Assembly (NCBI RefSeq): GCF_003610465.1
Contig: NZ_RAQI01000003.1
Coordinates: forward strand, 310,001-374,000
Length of the DNA stretch: 64,000 bases
Direction of reading: 5' to 3'
Source: Xenorhabdus ehlersii
GTDB lineage: Bacteria > Pseudomonadota > Gammaproteobacteria > Enterobacterales > Enterobacteriaceae
The notes beneath the pieces were generated by a model. That model made no database searches and had not been told where the DNA came from. It saw only the letters and a program-made list of their open reading frames with translations. Positions 55,902 through 64,000 of the stretch are shown here, in pieces (positions within the stretch are counted from its first letter, which is position 1; each line of letters begins with the position of its first letter). The position numbers were made by a program, and so were the translations under genes.

Positions 55902-57812
55902 ATGTCATTGATTAGTTTATCCGGTGCTTGGTTATCATTCAGTGATGCACCGCTGTTGGATAATGCTGAACTGCATATTGAAGAAAACGAAAGAGTCTGT
56001 TTGGTTGGGCGCAATGGTGCGGGAAAATCCACATTGTTGCGCGTGTTGGCAAAAGAACAACCCTTAGATGATGGCTTGGTTATTTATGAACAAGACGTGA
56101 TTGTTGCGCGCTTACAGCAAGATCCTCCCCGTGACATAGAAGGTACGGTATTTGATTTTGTTGCGGAAGGAGTAAAAGAGCAGTCTGAATACATCAAAGC
56201 GTTCCATCATGTTTCGCGTTTGGTAGAAACCGATCCTAGCGAGAAAAATCTCAACCATCTGGCTGAGTTGCAGGAAGTGCTGGATATCCGTGGCCTATGG
56301 TCATTGGATAGCCGGATTAGCGACGTATTAAAACAACTCTCCTTGCCAGCAGAAGCGAAACTCTCTTCATTGTCTGGTGGTTGGTTGCGTAAGGCGGCAT
56401 TGGGCAGGGCGCTGGTTTGCTCGCCAAAAGTGCTGTTTCTTGATGAACCAACCAACCATCTTGATATTGATACTATTGAATGGTTGGAAAATTTCCTGAA
56501 AGACTTTAATGGCAGCCTTGTATTCATTTCCCATGACCGATCATTCATTCGCAACATGGCGACACGTATTGTTGATCTGGATCGCGGAAAGCTAACCTCA
56601 TGGCCGGGAAATTACGATAAATATCTTGAAGGAAAAGAAGAGGCGCTGCGGGTTGAAGAGTTGCAGAATGCCGAATTTGACAAAAAACTGGCGCAGGAAG
56701 AAGTTTGGATCCGCCAGGGGATTAAAGCACGGCGTACCCGTAATGAAGGTCGGGTAAGGGCATTGAAAGCATTACGTGTAGAACGTGCTGAACGCCGCAA
56801 TGTTATGGGAACAGCGAGAATGCAGGTCGAAGAAGCGACACGTTCCGGTAAGATTGTCTTTGAAATGGAAAATGTGAATTACCAGATTGGTGATAAAACA
56901 TTGGTCAAAAATTTTTCGGCTCAAGTCCAACGTGGCGACAAAATTGCGTTAGTGGGACCAAACGGCTGCGGTAAAACGACATTATTGAAGTTAATGTTAG
57001 GCGATTTGTCAGCAGACAATGGGCACATTCATTGTGGTACCAAACTTGAAGTGGCTTATTTTGATCAGCATCGTGCCGCGCTGGATCCTGATAAGACCGT
57101 TATGGATAACCTCGCTGAAGGTAAGCAGGAAGTTATAGTCAATGGACGTTCCCGCCATGTGTTGAGTTATTTGCAGGATTTCCTTTTCCATCCTAAACGC
57201 GCGATGACCCCTGTGCGAGCGTTGTCTGGTGGTGAGCGCAATCGCCTGTTGCTGGCCCGTCTATTCTTGAAACCAAGCAACTTGCTTATTCTTGATGAAC
57301 CGACCAATGACCTTGATGTTGAAACATTGGAGTTACTTGAAGAATTAGTTGATAGCTATACCGGAACCGTGATTTTGGTCAGCCATGATCGCCAATTTGT
57401 TGATAATTCAGTCACTGAATGCTGGATTTTTGAAGGCAAGGGTGAAATCAACAATTATGCGGGGGGATATTATGATGCCCAGCAGCAACAGGCTCAAACA
57501 GTTTCCCTGCGTCAAGCTTCGGAGAAAAAGGTTAGTGCTGAAAACAAGGCGGTTAAGCCGAAACAATCACCTAAACGAACAAACAATAAGATAAGTTACC
57601 ATTTACTGCGTGAATTAGAACAACTACCATTATTATTAGAGAAATTAGAAGAAGAGATCAATAAATTGCAATCTCAGGTCAGTGACCCGGAATTCTTCAA
57701 TCAATCACATGAAATTACGCAAAATGTTCTGAATGAACTGGCAAATAAAGAGCAAGAATTGGAAAAAGCGTTTGATCGCTGGCAGGAATTGGAAATGATG
57801 AAAAATGGATAA
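55902..57812 (+). CDS. uup: ABC-F ATPase Uup
   Basis: A 636-residue soluble ABC-F protein (E. coli 635) from ATG 55902. Two ATP-binding domains: GRNGAGKS (about 36-43) and GPNGCGKT (about 352-359), each with a signature (LSGGW, LSGGE) and Walker B (LFLDEPTNHLD, LILDEPTNDLD). The C-terminal coiled coil (residues 560-636) binds DNA or nucleic acid in E. coli Uup. It acts on ribosomes or in branch-migration control. Likely co-transcribed with rlmL. Confidence 0.97.
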   Translation: MSLISLSGAWLSFSDAPLLDNAELHIEENERVCLVGRNGAGKSTLLRVLAKEQPLDDGLVIYEQDVIVARLQQDPPRDIEGTVFDFVAEGVKEQSEYIKAFHHVSRLVETDPSEKNLNHLAELQEVLDIRGLWSLDSRISDVLKQLSLPAEAKLSSLSGGWLRKAALGRALVCSPKVLFLDEPTNHLDIDTIEWLENFLKDFNGSLVFISHDRSFIRNMATRIVDLDRGKLTSWPGNYDKYLEGKEEALRVEELQNAEFDKKLAQEEVWIRQGIKARRTRNEGRVRALKALRVERAERRNVMGTARMQVEEATRSGKIVFEMENVNYQIGDKTLVKNFSAQVQRGDKIALVGPNGCGKTTLLKLMLGDLSADNGHIHCGTKLEVAYFDQHRAALDPDKTVMDNLAEGKQEVIVNGRSRHVLSYLQDFLFHPKRAMTPVRALSGGERNRLLLARLFLKPSNLLILDEPTNDLDVETLELLEELVDSYTGTVILVSHDRQFVDNSVTECWIFEGKGEINNYAGGYYDAQQQQAQTVSLRQASEKKVSAENKAVKPKQSPKRTNNKISYHLLRELEQLPLLLEKLEEEINKLQSQVSDPEFFNQSHEITQNVLNELANKEQELEKAFDRWQELEMMKNG

Positions 57813-57861
57813 TAGCTGCCGCATAAAAGAAACTTGTGGGTTTTGCTAAAGGAGAAACACT

Positions 57862-59130
57862 TTGTGTTCCAATAACCACCAGCATGACAAGCTGGTTCTT
57901 TGTCCCCAGTGTGACATGCTGGTGGCTGTGCCTGATTTGGAACAAGGGAAAAAAGCGGTTTGTCCACGGTGCCATGCGTTACTGACAGCAAAGTGGAGAG
58001 AGCCGCGTAATCAACCAACAGGTTATGCATTAAGCGCGTTAATCATGCTTTTTCTCGCTTGCCTGTTTCCTTTTGTTAGCATGAGTGTGGCGGGGATTGT
58101 GAGTGAAATAAAGTTGACTCAGATCCCCAAGGTGATGTTCAACGAAGACTATTCCAGCATGGCTGCGCTTTTTTTGATCTTCGTTCAGCTTGTGCCGACA
58201 TTTTGTATGATTGCCATCATCATCTTATGTCAGAACGCCAAAATGGCGCGCCGCTTGAAAATAGAGTTGGCGCGCATTCTGTTTAAGATGAAAACATGGT
58301 GCATGGCAGAAATCTTCCTTGCGGGCGTGTTGGTCAGCTTTGTTAAATTGATGGCACATGGTGAAATCAGCATTGGCCTGAGTTTTTTCCCTTACTGCTT
58401 GTTTTGTCTGTTTCAGGTCAGGGCATTTCAGTGTCTTGACAGGCATTGGTTTTGGAATGAAATTGCGCCGGCACCTAAAGTTTGCCCGACCTTGCAGGCT
58501 GGAAAACCTGGCCTGGTGCAAGGTGTCAGGCTTTGCCAGAGTTGTACCGCCATCTTGCCCGCCCAACAATCTCGGTGCCCCCGATGCCATACAAAGGGGG
58601 ACGCGCGCCGCCGCAATAGCCTCCAGCGCACAATGGCACTACTGATAACATCAGCCATACTTTATATTCCAGCGAATATTTTGCCTATCATGGTGACCCA
58701 GGCACTGGGACAGCAACTTAATTCCACCATTCTGGAAGGTATTATTTTGCTTTGGGGCTCTGGCTCATATCCTGTTGCAATGGTTATTTTTATTGCCAGT
58801 ATCATGATACCTTTATTGAAAATGCTGGCTATTGGCTGGTTATGCTGGGATGCAAAAAGTCAAACGAGCCATGATTCCGAAAAGATGCATTTTATTTATG
58901 AAATGGTGGAGTTTGTTGGGCGTTGGTCAATGATTGATGTATTCGTTATTGCTGTCCTATCCGCGCTGGTTCGCATGGGACAACTGATGAGTATTTATCC
59001 TGCCCTGGGAGCAGTCCTGTTTGCCTTGGTTGTTATTTTGACGATGTTTGCATCAATCATGTTCGATCCGCGTTTAACCTGGGACAAAGCCAATCGTAAA
59101 TTTGAGCTACATAAGAATGAGGAGTTGTAA
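57862..59130 (+). CDS. pqiA: intermembrane transport protein PqiA (TTG start)
   Basis: A 422-residue inner membrane protein. The start is TTG at 57862, eight bases after AAAGGAG and giving MCSNNHQHDKLVLCPQCDML, which parallels the E. coli start MCEHHHA. Two rubredoxin-like CxxC pairs ('LCPQCD' and 'VCPRCH', then 'LCQSC' and 'RCPRCH') precede two blocks of four membrane helices. With PqiB and PqiC it forms a lipid-trafficking bridge across the envelope. Rare start may limit its level. Confidence 0.95.
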   Translation: MCSNNHQHDKLVLCPQCDMLVAVPDLEQGKKAVCPRCHALLTAKWREPRNQPTGYALSALIMLFLACLFPFVSMSVAGIVSEIKLTQIPKVMFNEDYSSMAALFLIFVQLVPTFCMIAIIILCQNAKMARRLKIELARILFKMKTWCMAEIFLAGVLVSFVKLMAHGEISIGLSFFPYCLFCLFQVRAFQCLDRHWFWNEIAPAPKVCPTLQAGKPGLVQGVRLCQSCTAILPAQQSRCPRCHTKGDARRRNSLQRTMALLITSAILYIPANILPIMVTQALGQQLNSTILEGIILLWGSGSYPVAMVIFIASIMIPLLKMLAIGWLCWDAKSQTSHDSEKMHFIYEMVEFVGRWSMIDVFVIAVLSALVRMGQLMSIYPALGAVLFALVVILTMFASIMFDPRLTWDKANRKFELHKNEEL

Positions 59131-59131
59131 G

Positions 59132-60781
59132 GTGACGGATAAAGAAGAAGATCTGACTCAGGCCAGAATTCGTAAACTTAAGAGTTGGTCACCGGTATGG
59201 ATCGTACCAATTATCACCGTACTGATTGGGGCTTGGATACTGTTTTATCATTTCAGTCATCAGGGGCCAGAAGTCACATTGATTACTTCTAATGCTGAAG
59301 GTATTGAGGCAGGTAAAACTAAAATTAAAAGCCGCAGCGTTGACGTGGGTGTTGTCGAAAACGTGTCTTTGAGCGAAAACCTGGGGCAAGTTATCATTAA
59401 AGCCCGTCTAAATGATGGGATGAGTCGCTTGCTACGCACAGATACTGCTTTCTGGGTTGTGAAACCTCAGATTGGCCGTGAAGGAGTTTCTGGTCTAAGT
59501 ACATTACTGTCCGGTGTTTTTATCGAATTACAACCCGGCACACTAGGAGGAGAAGAAAACCGCTTTTCATTGCTTGATGCCCCACCGCTTGCTTCCCCTG
59601 ATGCAAAAGGCATTCGTCTGATTTTGACCAGTGAAAAAGCAGGACGATTAACTCCCGGAGATCCAGTGCTATTTCGGGGATATCGTGTGGGTTCAGTTGA
59701 GGCCAGTACCTTTGATCCAACATCCCGATTGGTTCGTTACCAAATTTTCGTTAAATCACCTTATGATGCTTTACTGACTACGAATGTCAGATTCTGGAAA
59801 GACAGTGGTGTCACATTTGATATGTCATCACAAGGTATACGGGTTGAAGTTACTTCATTATCGACTTTGTTTGGCGGGGGCGTTAGTTTTGATGTACCAA
59901 AAGGTTGGGAATTGGGTAATTCAGTGAAGGAAAAAGAGGTCTTTAAACTCTACGATAGCGAAAAAAGTATCCAAAACGCGCTGTATACAGAGCATACAGA
60001 CTTTTTACTGTTTTTCTCTGATTCTGTTCGTGGCTTACAGCCGGGAGCGCCTGTCGAATTCCGTGGTATTCGAGTAGGGACGGTAGCAAGAGTTCCTTTT
60101 TATAGTGAAGATATTAAGCAGCGCATCGACAATGACTTCCGTATTCCTATATTGATTCATGTAGAGCCTGGGCGATTCGTGAAAGAGTTAGGTAATGGAT
60201 TCAACACAGACAAAGAATTGAAGGAAACTATTACCAAGGGGTTGAGAGCTACTTTGAAACCAGGCAATTTACTTACAGGTGCGTTGTTTATTGATCTGGA
60301 CTTTTTCACTCATGAGAAACCCTGGAAAGGCCCATATGAAATCGCGGGTTATAAGACTTTGCCTACAGTAAGTAGTGGCTTGGCGCAAATTCAACAAAAA
60401 GTCACTACGGTGCTGGATAAGATCAACAATATGCCGATTGAACCGGTGCTTGTTCAGGCAACACAGACGCTTAAAGAAAGTCAAAAAGCAATCAAAACAG
60501 CGCAGAAAACAATGGATGAATTAAATCGCGTTCTGGCGAGTAAGGAAGCACAGGAACTGCCTAAAGATATACAAAATACATTACATGAGTTGAACCGCAG
60601 TATGCAGGGGATCCAGCCAGGCTCACCAGCTTATAGTAAGCTGATGGATAATATGCAACAGTTGGAGCAGGTATTACGTGAATTACAACCTGTTTTGAAG
60701 ACTCTCAATAACAAGAGTAATGCATTGGTATTTGAAGCTGAAGCGATAAAAGATCCTGAACCCAAAAAGGCGCCTAACTGA
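59132..60781 (+). CDS. pqiB: MCE-domain envelope tunnel protein PqiB (GTG start)
   Basis: A 549-residue protein from GTG 59132, one base after the pqiA stop and eight after GAGGAG; an ATG at 59102 lies inside pqiA. One N-terminal membrane helix ('WSPVWIVPIITVLIGAWILF') is followed by three MCE domains (about 45-140, 160-225, 285-400) and a long C-terminal helix (425-525) that forms the needle reaching the outer membrane. Full length against E. coli (546). Confidence 0.96.
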   Translation: MTDKEEDLTQARIRKLKSWSPVWIVPIITVLIGAWILFYHFSHQGPEVTLITSNAEGIEAGKTKIKSRSVDVGVVENVSLSENLGQVIIKARLNDGMSRLLRTDTAFWVVKPQIGREGVSGLSTLLSGVFIELQPGTLGGEENRFSLLDAPPLASPDAKGIRLILTSEKAGRLTPGDPVLFRGYRVGSVEASTFDPTSRLVRYQIFVKSPYDALLTTNVRFWKDSGVTFDMSSQGIRVEVTSLSTLFGGGVSFDVPKGWELGNSVKEKEVFKLYDSEKSIQNALYTEHTDFLLFFSDSVRGLQPGAPVEFRGIRVGTVARVPFYSEDIKQRIDNDFRIPILIHVEPGRFVKELGNGFNTDKELKETITKGLRATLKPGNLLTGALFIDLDFFTHEKPWKGPYEIAGYKTLPTVSSGLAQIQQKVTTVLDKINNMPIEPVLVQATQTLKESQKAIKTAQKTMDELNRVLASKEAQELPKDIQNTLHELNRSMQGIQPGSPAYSKLMDNMQQLEQVLRELQPVLKTLNNKSNALVFEAEAIKDPEPKKAPN

Positions 60782-61386
60782 TGAAAAAATTGATTTCAAA
60801 ATTGGCATTTTTTATTTCCGCCAGTGTGTTTATTGTTGGAACTGGGCTTATTGCGGGATGCAGCGATAGCCAGTCATCAAAAACATATTATCAGTTACCG
60901 GTCTTAGCTAACCGGGTATTGCAGGAAGGTAAATTGGGCGCTAAACATGAACGGCAGTTGTGGATAAAAAGGGTTAACCTTTCTGACTACCTTGCCGCTC
61001 CAGGAATTGTGTATCAGACGGGGGAGGTGAGCTATATCAGTGCATCGAACCATTTATGGGCTAGCCCATTGCAGCAACAGTTACAACAAGTATTGATTTC
61101 AGAACTGAGTGCAGCATTTCCACATCGTTTGGTTTCCCAGCAGGAATTAGAAAAAGATGCAGACGCTCTGGATATCACAATAACTGCTTTTCACGGGCGC
61201 TATGATGGTCAGGTATTGATTGAAGGCTATTGGCTATTGTCTAACTCAGACAGAGTGATTAGGCGGCCATTCAGCCTTAAGTTGAAACAGGAAAAAGATG
61301 GCTACACTGAATTAGTGCTTACTTTAGCTGAGGGGTATAGCCAGTTAGTCAAATCCATTGCCAGGCAACTCTCTTTGCAACGTTAA
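60781..61386 (+). CDS. pqiC: outer membrane lipoprotein PqiC (YmbA)
   Basis: A 201-residue lipoprotein overlapping pqiB by one base (TGATG style). The lipobox is LIAGC with Cys26, followed by Ser, so outer membrane sorting is expected. 'YYQLPVL' and 'WIKRVNLSDYLAAPGIVYQT' are typical of the ABC-type transport auxiliary family. It receives the PqiB needle at the outer membrane. Confidence 0.93.
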   Translation: MKKLISKLAFFISASVFIVGTGLIAGCSDSQSSKTYYQLPVLANRVLQEGKLGAKHERQLWIKRVNLSDYLAAPGIVYQTGEVSYISASNHLWASPLQQQLQQVLISELSAAFPHRLVSQQELEKDADALDITITAFHGRYDGQVLIEGYWLLSNSDRVIRRPFSLKLKQEKDGYTELVLTLAEGYSQLVKSIARQLSLQR

Positions 61387-61462
61387 CCGAGTATGCATAA
61401 GAACCAATCGGATAAAAACGATCATTGTTTTATTTTCATAGTAACAAGTGAGGAAGTAAGGC

Positions 61463-61621
61463 ATGAAAAGACAGAAAAGAGACCGTTTAGCAAGAGCACT
61501 TTCCAGAGGCTATTATGCAGGCATTTTGGGACGGTCACGGGAACATTGTCCTTATCATTCATTGGATGCTCGTTCGTATTGGTTAGGGGGATGGCGCCAA
61601 GCACAAGAAGATCGTGTGTGA
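61463..61621 (+). CDS. rmf: ribosome modulation factor
   Basis: A 52-residue basic protein: MKRQKRDRLARALSRGYYAG, then 'GRSREHCPYHSLDARSYWLG' and 'GWRQAQEDRV'. It closely follows E. coli Rmf (55 residues), which pairs 70S ribosomes into 100S dimers in stationary phase. AGGAAGTAAG precedes the ATG. It lies between pqiC and fabA as in E. coli. A hairpin follows. Confidence 0.95.
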   Translation: MKRQKRDRLARALSRGYYAGILGRSREHCPYHSLDARSYWLGGWRQAQEDRV

Positions 61622-61640
61622 GTTAATCAAAAAGGCGAAA

Positions 61641-61662
61641 CACCTCCGCAGTAGCGGAGGTG
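61641..61662 (+). terminator. hairpin after rmf
   Basis: CACCTCCGC (61641-61649), loop AGTA, GCGGAGGTG (61654-61662). The T run is missing, so it may stabilise the rmf mRNA as well as end transcription. Confidence 0.6.
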
Positions 61663-61700
61663 CTCAGCATTGGAGACAGAGAGGCTATAATAAAAGTTGA

Positions 61701-62220
61701 TTAAAAGGCACTAGTATCCTTAAACAAGCCTACTTTCAAATCAGTCGCAGTATAAATCAGTTTGCCATCTACCAGAACTTCACCATCAGCCAGACCCATA
61801 ATTAATTTGCGATTAATGACACGCTTGAAATTAATGCGATAGGTCACTTTTTGGGCTGTTGGTAATACCTGACCAGTAAATTTGACTTCCCCAACGCCAA
61901 GTGCACGGCCTTTACCTTCTCCACCGATCCAGCCCAGGAAGAAACCGACAAGCTGCCACATGGCATCAAGGCCGAGGCAGCCGGGCATGACAGGATCATT
62001 GACAAAATGACAATCGAAAAAACCACAACTCAGGGTTGATATCGAGTTCAGCCTCGATATACCCCTTATCGTAAATACCGCCGGTTTCTGTCATTTTCGT
62101 GACGCGATCCATCATCAGCATATTGCCAGAAGGCAGCGGTGGCCCATTTTCACCAAACAATTTACCTTGCCCAGAGGCTTGAAGTTCTTCTTTCGTGTAG
62201 GACTCTTGTTTTTTAAACAT
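61701..62220 (-). pseudogene. fabA: 3-hydroxydecanoyl-ACP dehydratase/isomerase FabA, one-base frameshift
   Basis: Two overlapping-frame pieces together give a complete 172-residue FabA. The first (from ATG 62220) runs [20 protein letters not shown] to INPELWFF. The second continues in another frame as [20 protein letters not shown] to KDTSAF. The span is 520 bases, one more than 173 codons. The extra base lies in a run of six A (62017-62022; T on the coding strand) just before the catalytic His of 'CHF'. FabA makes the cis double bond needed for unsaturated fatty acids and is normally essential. A sequencing error, a real mutation or +1 frameshifting (TTT TTT CGA) are all possible. The rest of the gene shows no decay. 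Confidence 0.9.
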
Positions 62221-62260
62221 ATTCTCAGATAGCCTTATAATCGTGTAGGGCTAGAGAATA

Positions 62261-62276
62261 GCGTACACTTGTACGC
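62261..62276 (-). promoter_or_regulatory. FabR-type operator in the fabA promoter
   Basis: GCGTACACTTGTACGC has seven-base inverted arms (GCGTACA/TGTACGC). Read toward fabA, GGCGTACAAGTGTACGCTAT matches the FabR site I recall from E. coli fabA and fabB. It fills the 17-base spacer between TTGTTG and TATTCT, an ideal repressor position. FabR senses the unsaturated/saturated acyl-ACP or acyl-CoA ratio. Confidence 0.75.
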
Positions 62277-62305
62277 CCAACAACTCCGATCAGATAACAA
62301 TGGAG

Positions 62306-64000
62306 TCAATCTAGCCAGCGGAGAAACCAAGGAAGCCGAGGTCGTTCTTGAATATTAGCTTGTACAATGCGTTCACATATCATAGCTAACAAGTGTTCTT
62401 TTTGTGGATCACAATAAGGAATACCCGTTAACAATGATATAGTCTCAGAAACATGCTCAACTGCCCAAATATGAAATTGCTCATTCTTTACCGCATCAAT
62501 AACATCTTGATTTAGGCACAAATGTTGAACATTTGCGGTTGGAATAATGACACCCTGATGACCGGTTAACCCTCGGTAGTGACATATACGGAAGAAACTC
62601 TCAATTTTTTCATTAACGCCACCAATAGGTTGGACATAACCAAATTGATCTACGGCACCAGTAACGGCAATTTGCTGGTCGATAGGTTGTTGTGACAAGG
62701 CGCTGATAAGGGCACACAATTCGGCGAGTGAAGCACTGTCGCCATCCACTTCACCATAGGATTGTTCAAATACAATCGAAGCAGAGAACGGTTGTGGCTG
62801 CTCTAATTTCAATTCAGAAATTAAATAAGCTTGCATGATCATCATGCCTTTTGCATGAATATTGCCGCCTAATTCAACCTTGCGTTCTACATCGATAAAT
62901 TCCCCATCTCCTAAGTGAGCAACACAACTGATACGAGAAGGCTCACCCATTGGATCAGGATGTCCAGGATATTCGAGTACAGATAGCCCATTGATTTGGC
63001 CGATAACTGAGCCTTGTGTGCGAATCAATATCTGGCCTTTCAGAATTTCATCTATGCTGCGTTCAGCCAAATAACTATGACGCCAGGTACGATTATCTTC
63101 CGCTTGTTGCAGGGAATGTTTGGTGATCTGTTTTTCCTGCTGATAATTGGCAGCGGCTGCCAATTTTTGCTGTATCCATTGAATATCCAGAGGTAACCGG
63201 AATTGATCTTCTGTGTAACGGGTAGCAAGTTTAATCAACTCAGGCCAGGCATCAGCACTTAATGGAGGTAAGTTTTGTTGCTGAATGATTCCATTAACGT
63301 ACTGGCACCATATTGTCAGATCATCTTCTGCATGAAAGGACATATCCAGCTCAAATTCGCCATACAATGCACTGCTTGCCAGCTCAGGTTCAGTAGCCTG
63401 TAACTCTTCAAGACTGAGCCTGTCACCGACTAAAATCAGACGCAAATCTAATTCCATTGAAGGTATCGGCAATGGCAGGGAACGATTTTCATCGTGTGAC
63501 AGCCAGTCAAAACGGCGCTGAATAATCATTTGCTTGAGACGAATCCACATCAATGGCTGAGAGAGTAGGGTGCGCAAAGGCAAAATCAAGATACCACCAT
63601 TGACTTGATGGATAAGGCCCGGTTGCAGTTGAAGTATCCCTTGGTGCGTATAGACATTGCCAAATAATTGTTCTGGCTCAATCCACTCACGGTAAGCAAC
63701 TCGTTCAGTTGGCGCAAAAATACCTTCTCCTGAAGAGTGCCAGGTGATGGTTTGGTGTTCTATCTGGTAATAACCACCGATATTTGGATAGCTCTCCGGC
63801 AGCAAAGAGGAAATAGTATTGGATAGAAAAGACAGATAAACATCACTTTCTTCTGCTTTCAGCAGCATAAAAGGTTGACGCAGGGAGGACTGACAAAAAA
63901 GGGATAACCCACTATGCAGCCTGGGTTGAACCACATCCACTGTGATGGGGGTCAATTCAGCGACAGAATTAAAGAGTGCCTGATAAGGCGCATTGTTTGG
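62306..64000 (-). CDS. lonH: Lon protease homologue LonH (YcbZ), 5' end outside window
   Basis: 564 residues are present and the frame stays open to the right edge (PNNAPYQALFNSVAELTPIT), so the TTG at 63955 is not the true start; E. coli YcbZ has 586 residues. The N-terminal 380 residues include 'GGILILPLRTLLSQPLMWIR'. The C-terminal Lon protease domain has the Ser/Lys dyad in 'GEVDGDSASLAEL' and 'GGVNEKIESFF'. Located after fabA as in E. coli. Its substrates are unknown. Confidence 0.93.
   Translation of the reverse strand, partial: PNNAPYQALFNSVAELTPITVDVVQPRLHSGLSLFCQSSLRQPFMLLKAEESDVYLSFLSNTISSLLPESYPNIGGYYQIEHQTITWHSSGEGIFAPTERVAYREWIEPEQLFGNVYTHQGILQLQPGLIHQVNGGILILPLRTLLSQPLMWIRLKQMIIQRRFDWLSHDENRSLPLPIPSMELDLRLILVGDRLSLEELQATEPELASSALYGEFELDMSFHAEDDLTIWCQYVNGIIQQQNLPPLSADAWPELIKLATRYTEDQFRLPLDIQWIQQKLAAAANYQQEKQITKHSLQQAEDNRTWRHSYLAERSIDEILKGQILIRTQGSVIGQINGLSVLEYPGHPDPMGEPSRISCVAHLGDGEFIDVERKVELGGNIHAKGMMIMQAYLISELKLEQPQPFSASIVFEQSYGEVDGDSASLAELCALISALSQQPIDQQIAVTGAVDQFGYVQPIGGVNEKIESFFRICHYRGLTGHQGVIIPTANVQHLCLNQDVIDAVKNEQFHIWAVEHVSETISLLTGIPYCDPQKEHLLAMICERIVQANIQERPRLPWFLRWLD

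Noticed and set aside
1..64000. CRISPR arrays, tRNA and rRNA genes
   Set aside because: No regular repeat-spacer pattern and no cloverleaf or rRNA sequence was recognised. No tRNA could be offered as prophage attachment site.

Overview
The window is enterobacterial and fits the Morganellaceae, most likely Xenorhabdus or a close Photorhabdus-like relative. The right 39 kb follows the E. coli order msbA-lpxK-ycaR-kdsB ... elyC-cmoM-mukFEB ... ldtD-mepK-gloC-aspC-porin-asnS-pncB-pepN-pyrD-zapC-ycbX-rlmL-uup-pqiABC-rmf-fabA-lonH almost exactly. The proteins match E. coli lengths, the DNA is moderately AT-rich, and an OmpF/OpnP-type porin lies between aspC and asnS. The genus is an inference from gene order and protein similarity recalled from memory; no search was run.

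Bases 1 to about 24000 are the right part of a lambda-like (siphovirus) prophage. It starts inside a head-tail connector gene and runs through head completion, tail terminator, tail tube, the G/GT tail-assembly chaperone pair with a canonical A AAA AAC slippery site, tape measure, and then M, L, K, I, J, two small tail-tip proteins and a tail fibre. No integrase, lysis or head-packaging gene lies in the window.

The phage tail operon is split between tape measure (ends 5936) and gene M (starts 13655) by about 7.7 kb of accessory DNA. This holds two unknown ORFs in opposite directions, a lipoprotein, a membrane-anchored zinc-ribbon protein, a HicB(DUF1902)/HicA pair, an XRE-S24 repressor whose catalytic lysine is replaced by arginine, a divergent Arc-like repressor, two antirepressors of different families, an IS630-family insertion sequence and a RelB/RelE-type pair. 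The repressor/Arc/antirepressor block looks like a P22 ImmI-type second immunity locus and is the most interesting system here. A further extra gene (a secreted coiled-coil protein) sits between L and K.

At the right prophage edge (22180-24990) are a reverse-strand gene resembling proteasome/HslV-type Ntn hydrolases, an orphan tail-collar gene, a 465-bp palindrome-dense element with about 50-bp imperfect terminal inverted repeats, and the last 81 codons of comEC/ycaI directly before msbA. The DNA-uptake gene has therefore been cut off at this junction.

The chromosomal part carries lipid A transport and synthesis (msbA, lpxK, kdsB), the MukBEF condensin operon, class B acid phosphatase aphA, LD-transpeptidase ldtD next to the 3-3 crosslink endopeptidase mepK, gloC, aspC, the porin with OmpR-like boxes, asnS, pncB, pepN, pyrD, zapC, ycbX, rlmL, uup, the PqiABC lipid-trafficking system, rmf, fabA and lonH. 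fabA carries a one-base frameshift in a homopolymer just before the catalytic histidine, although a good FabR-type operator is intact. lonH runs off the right end.
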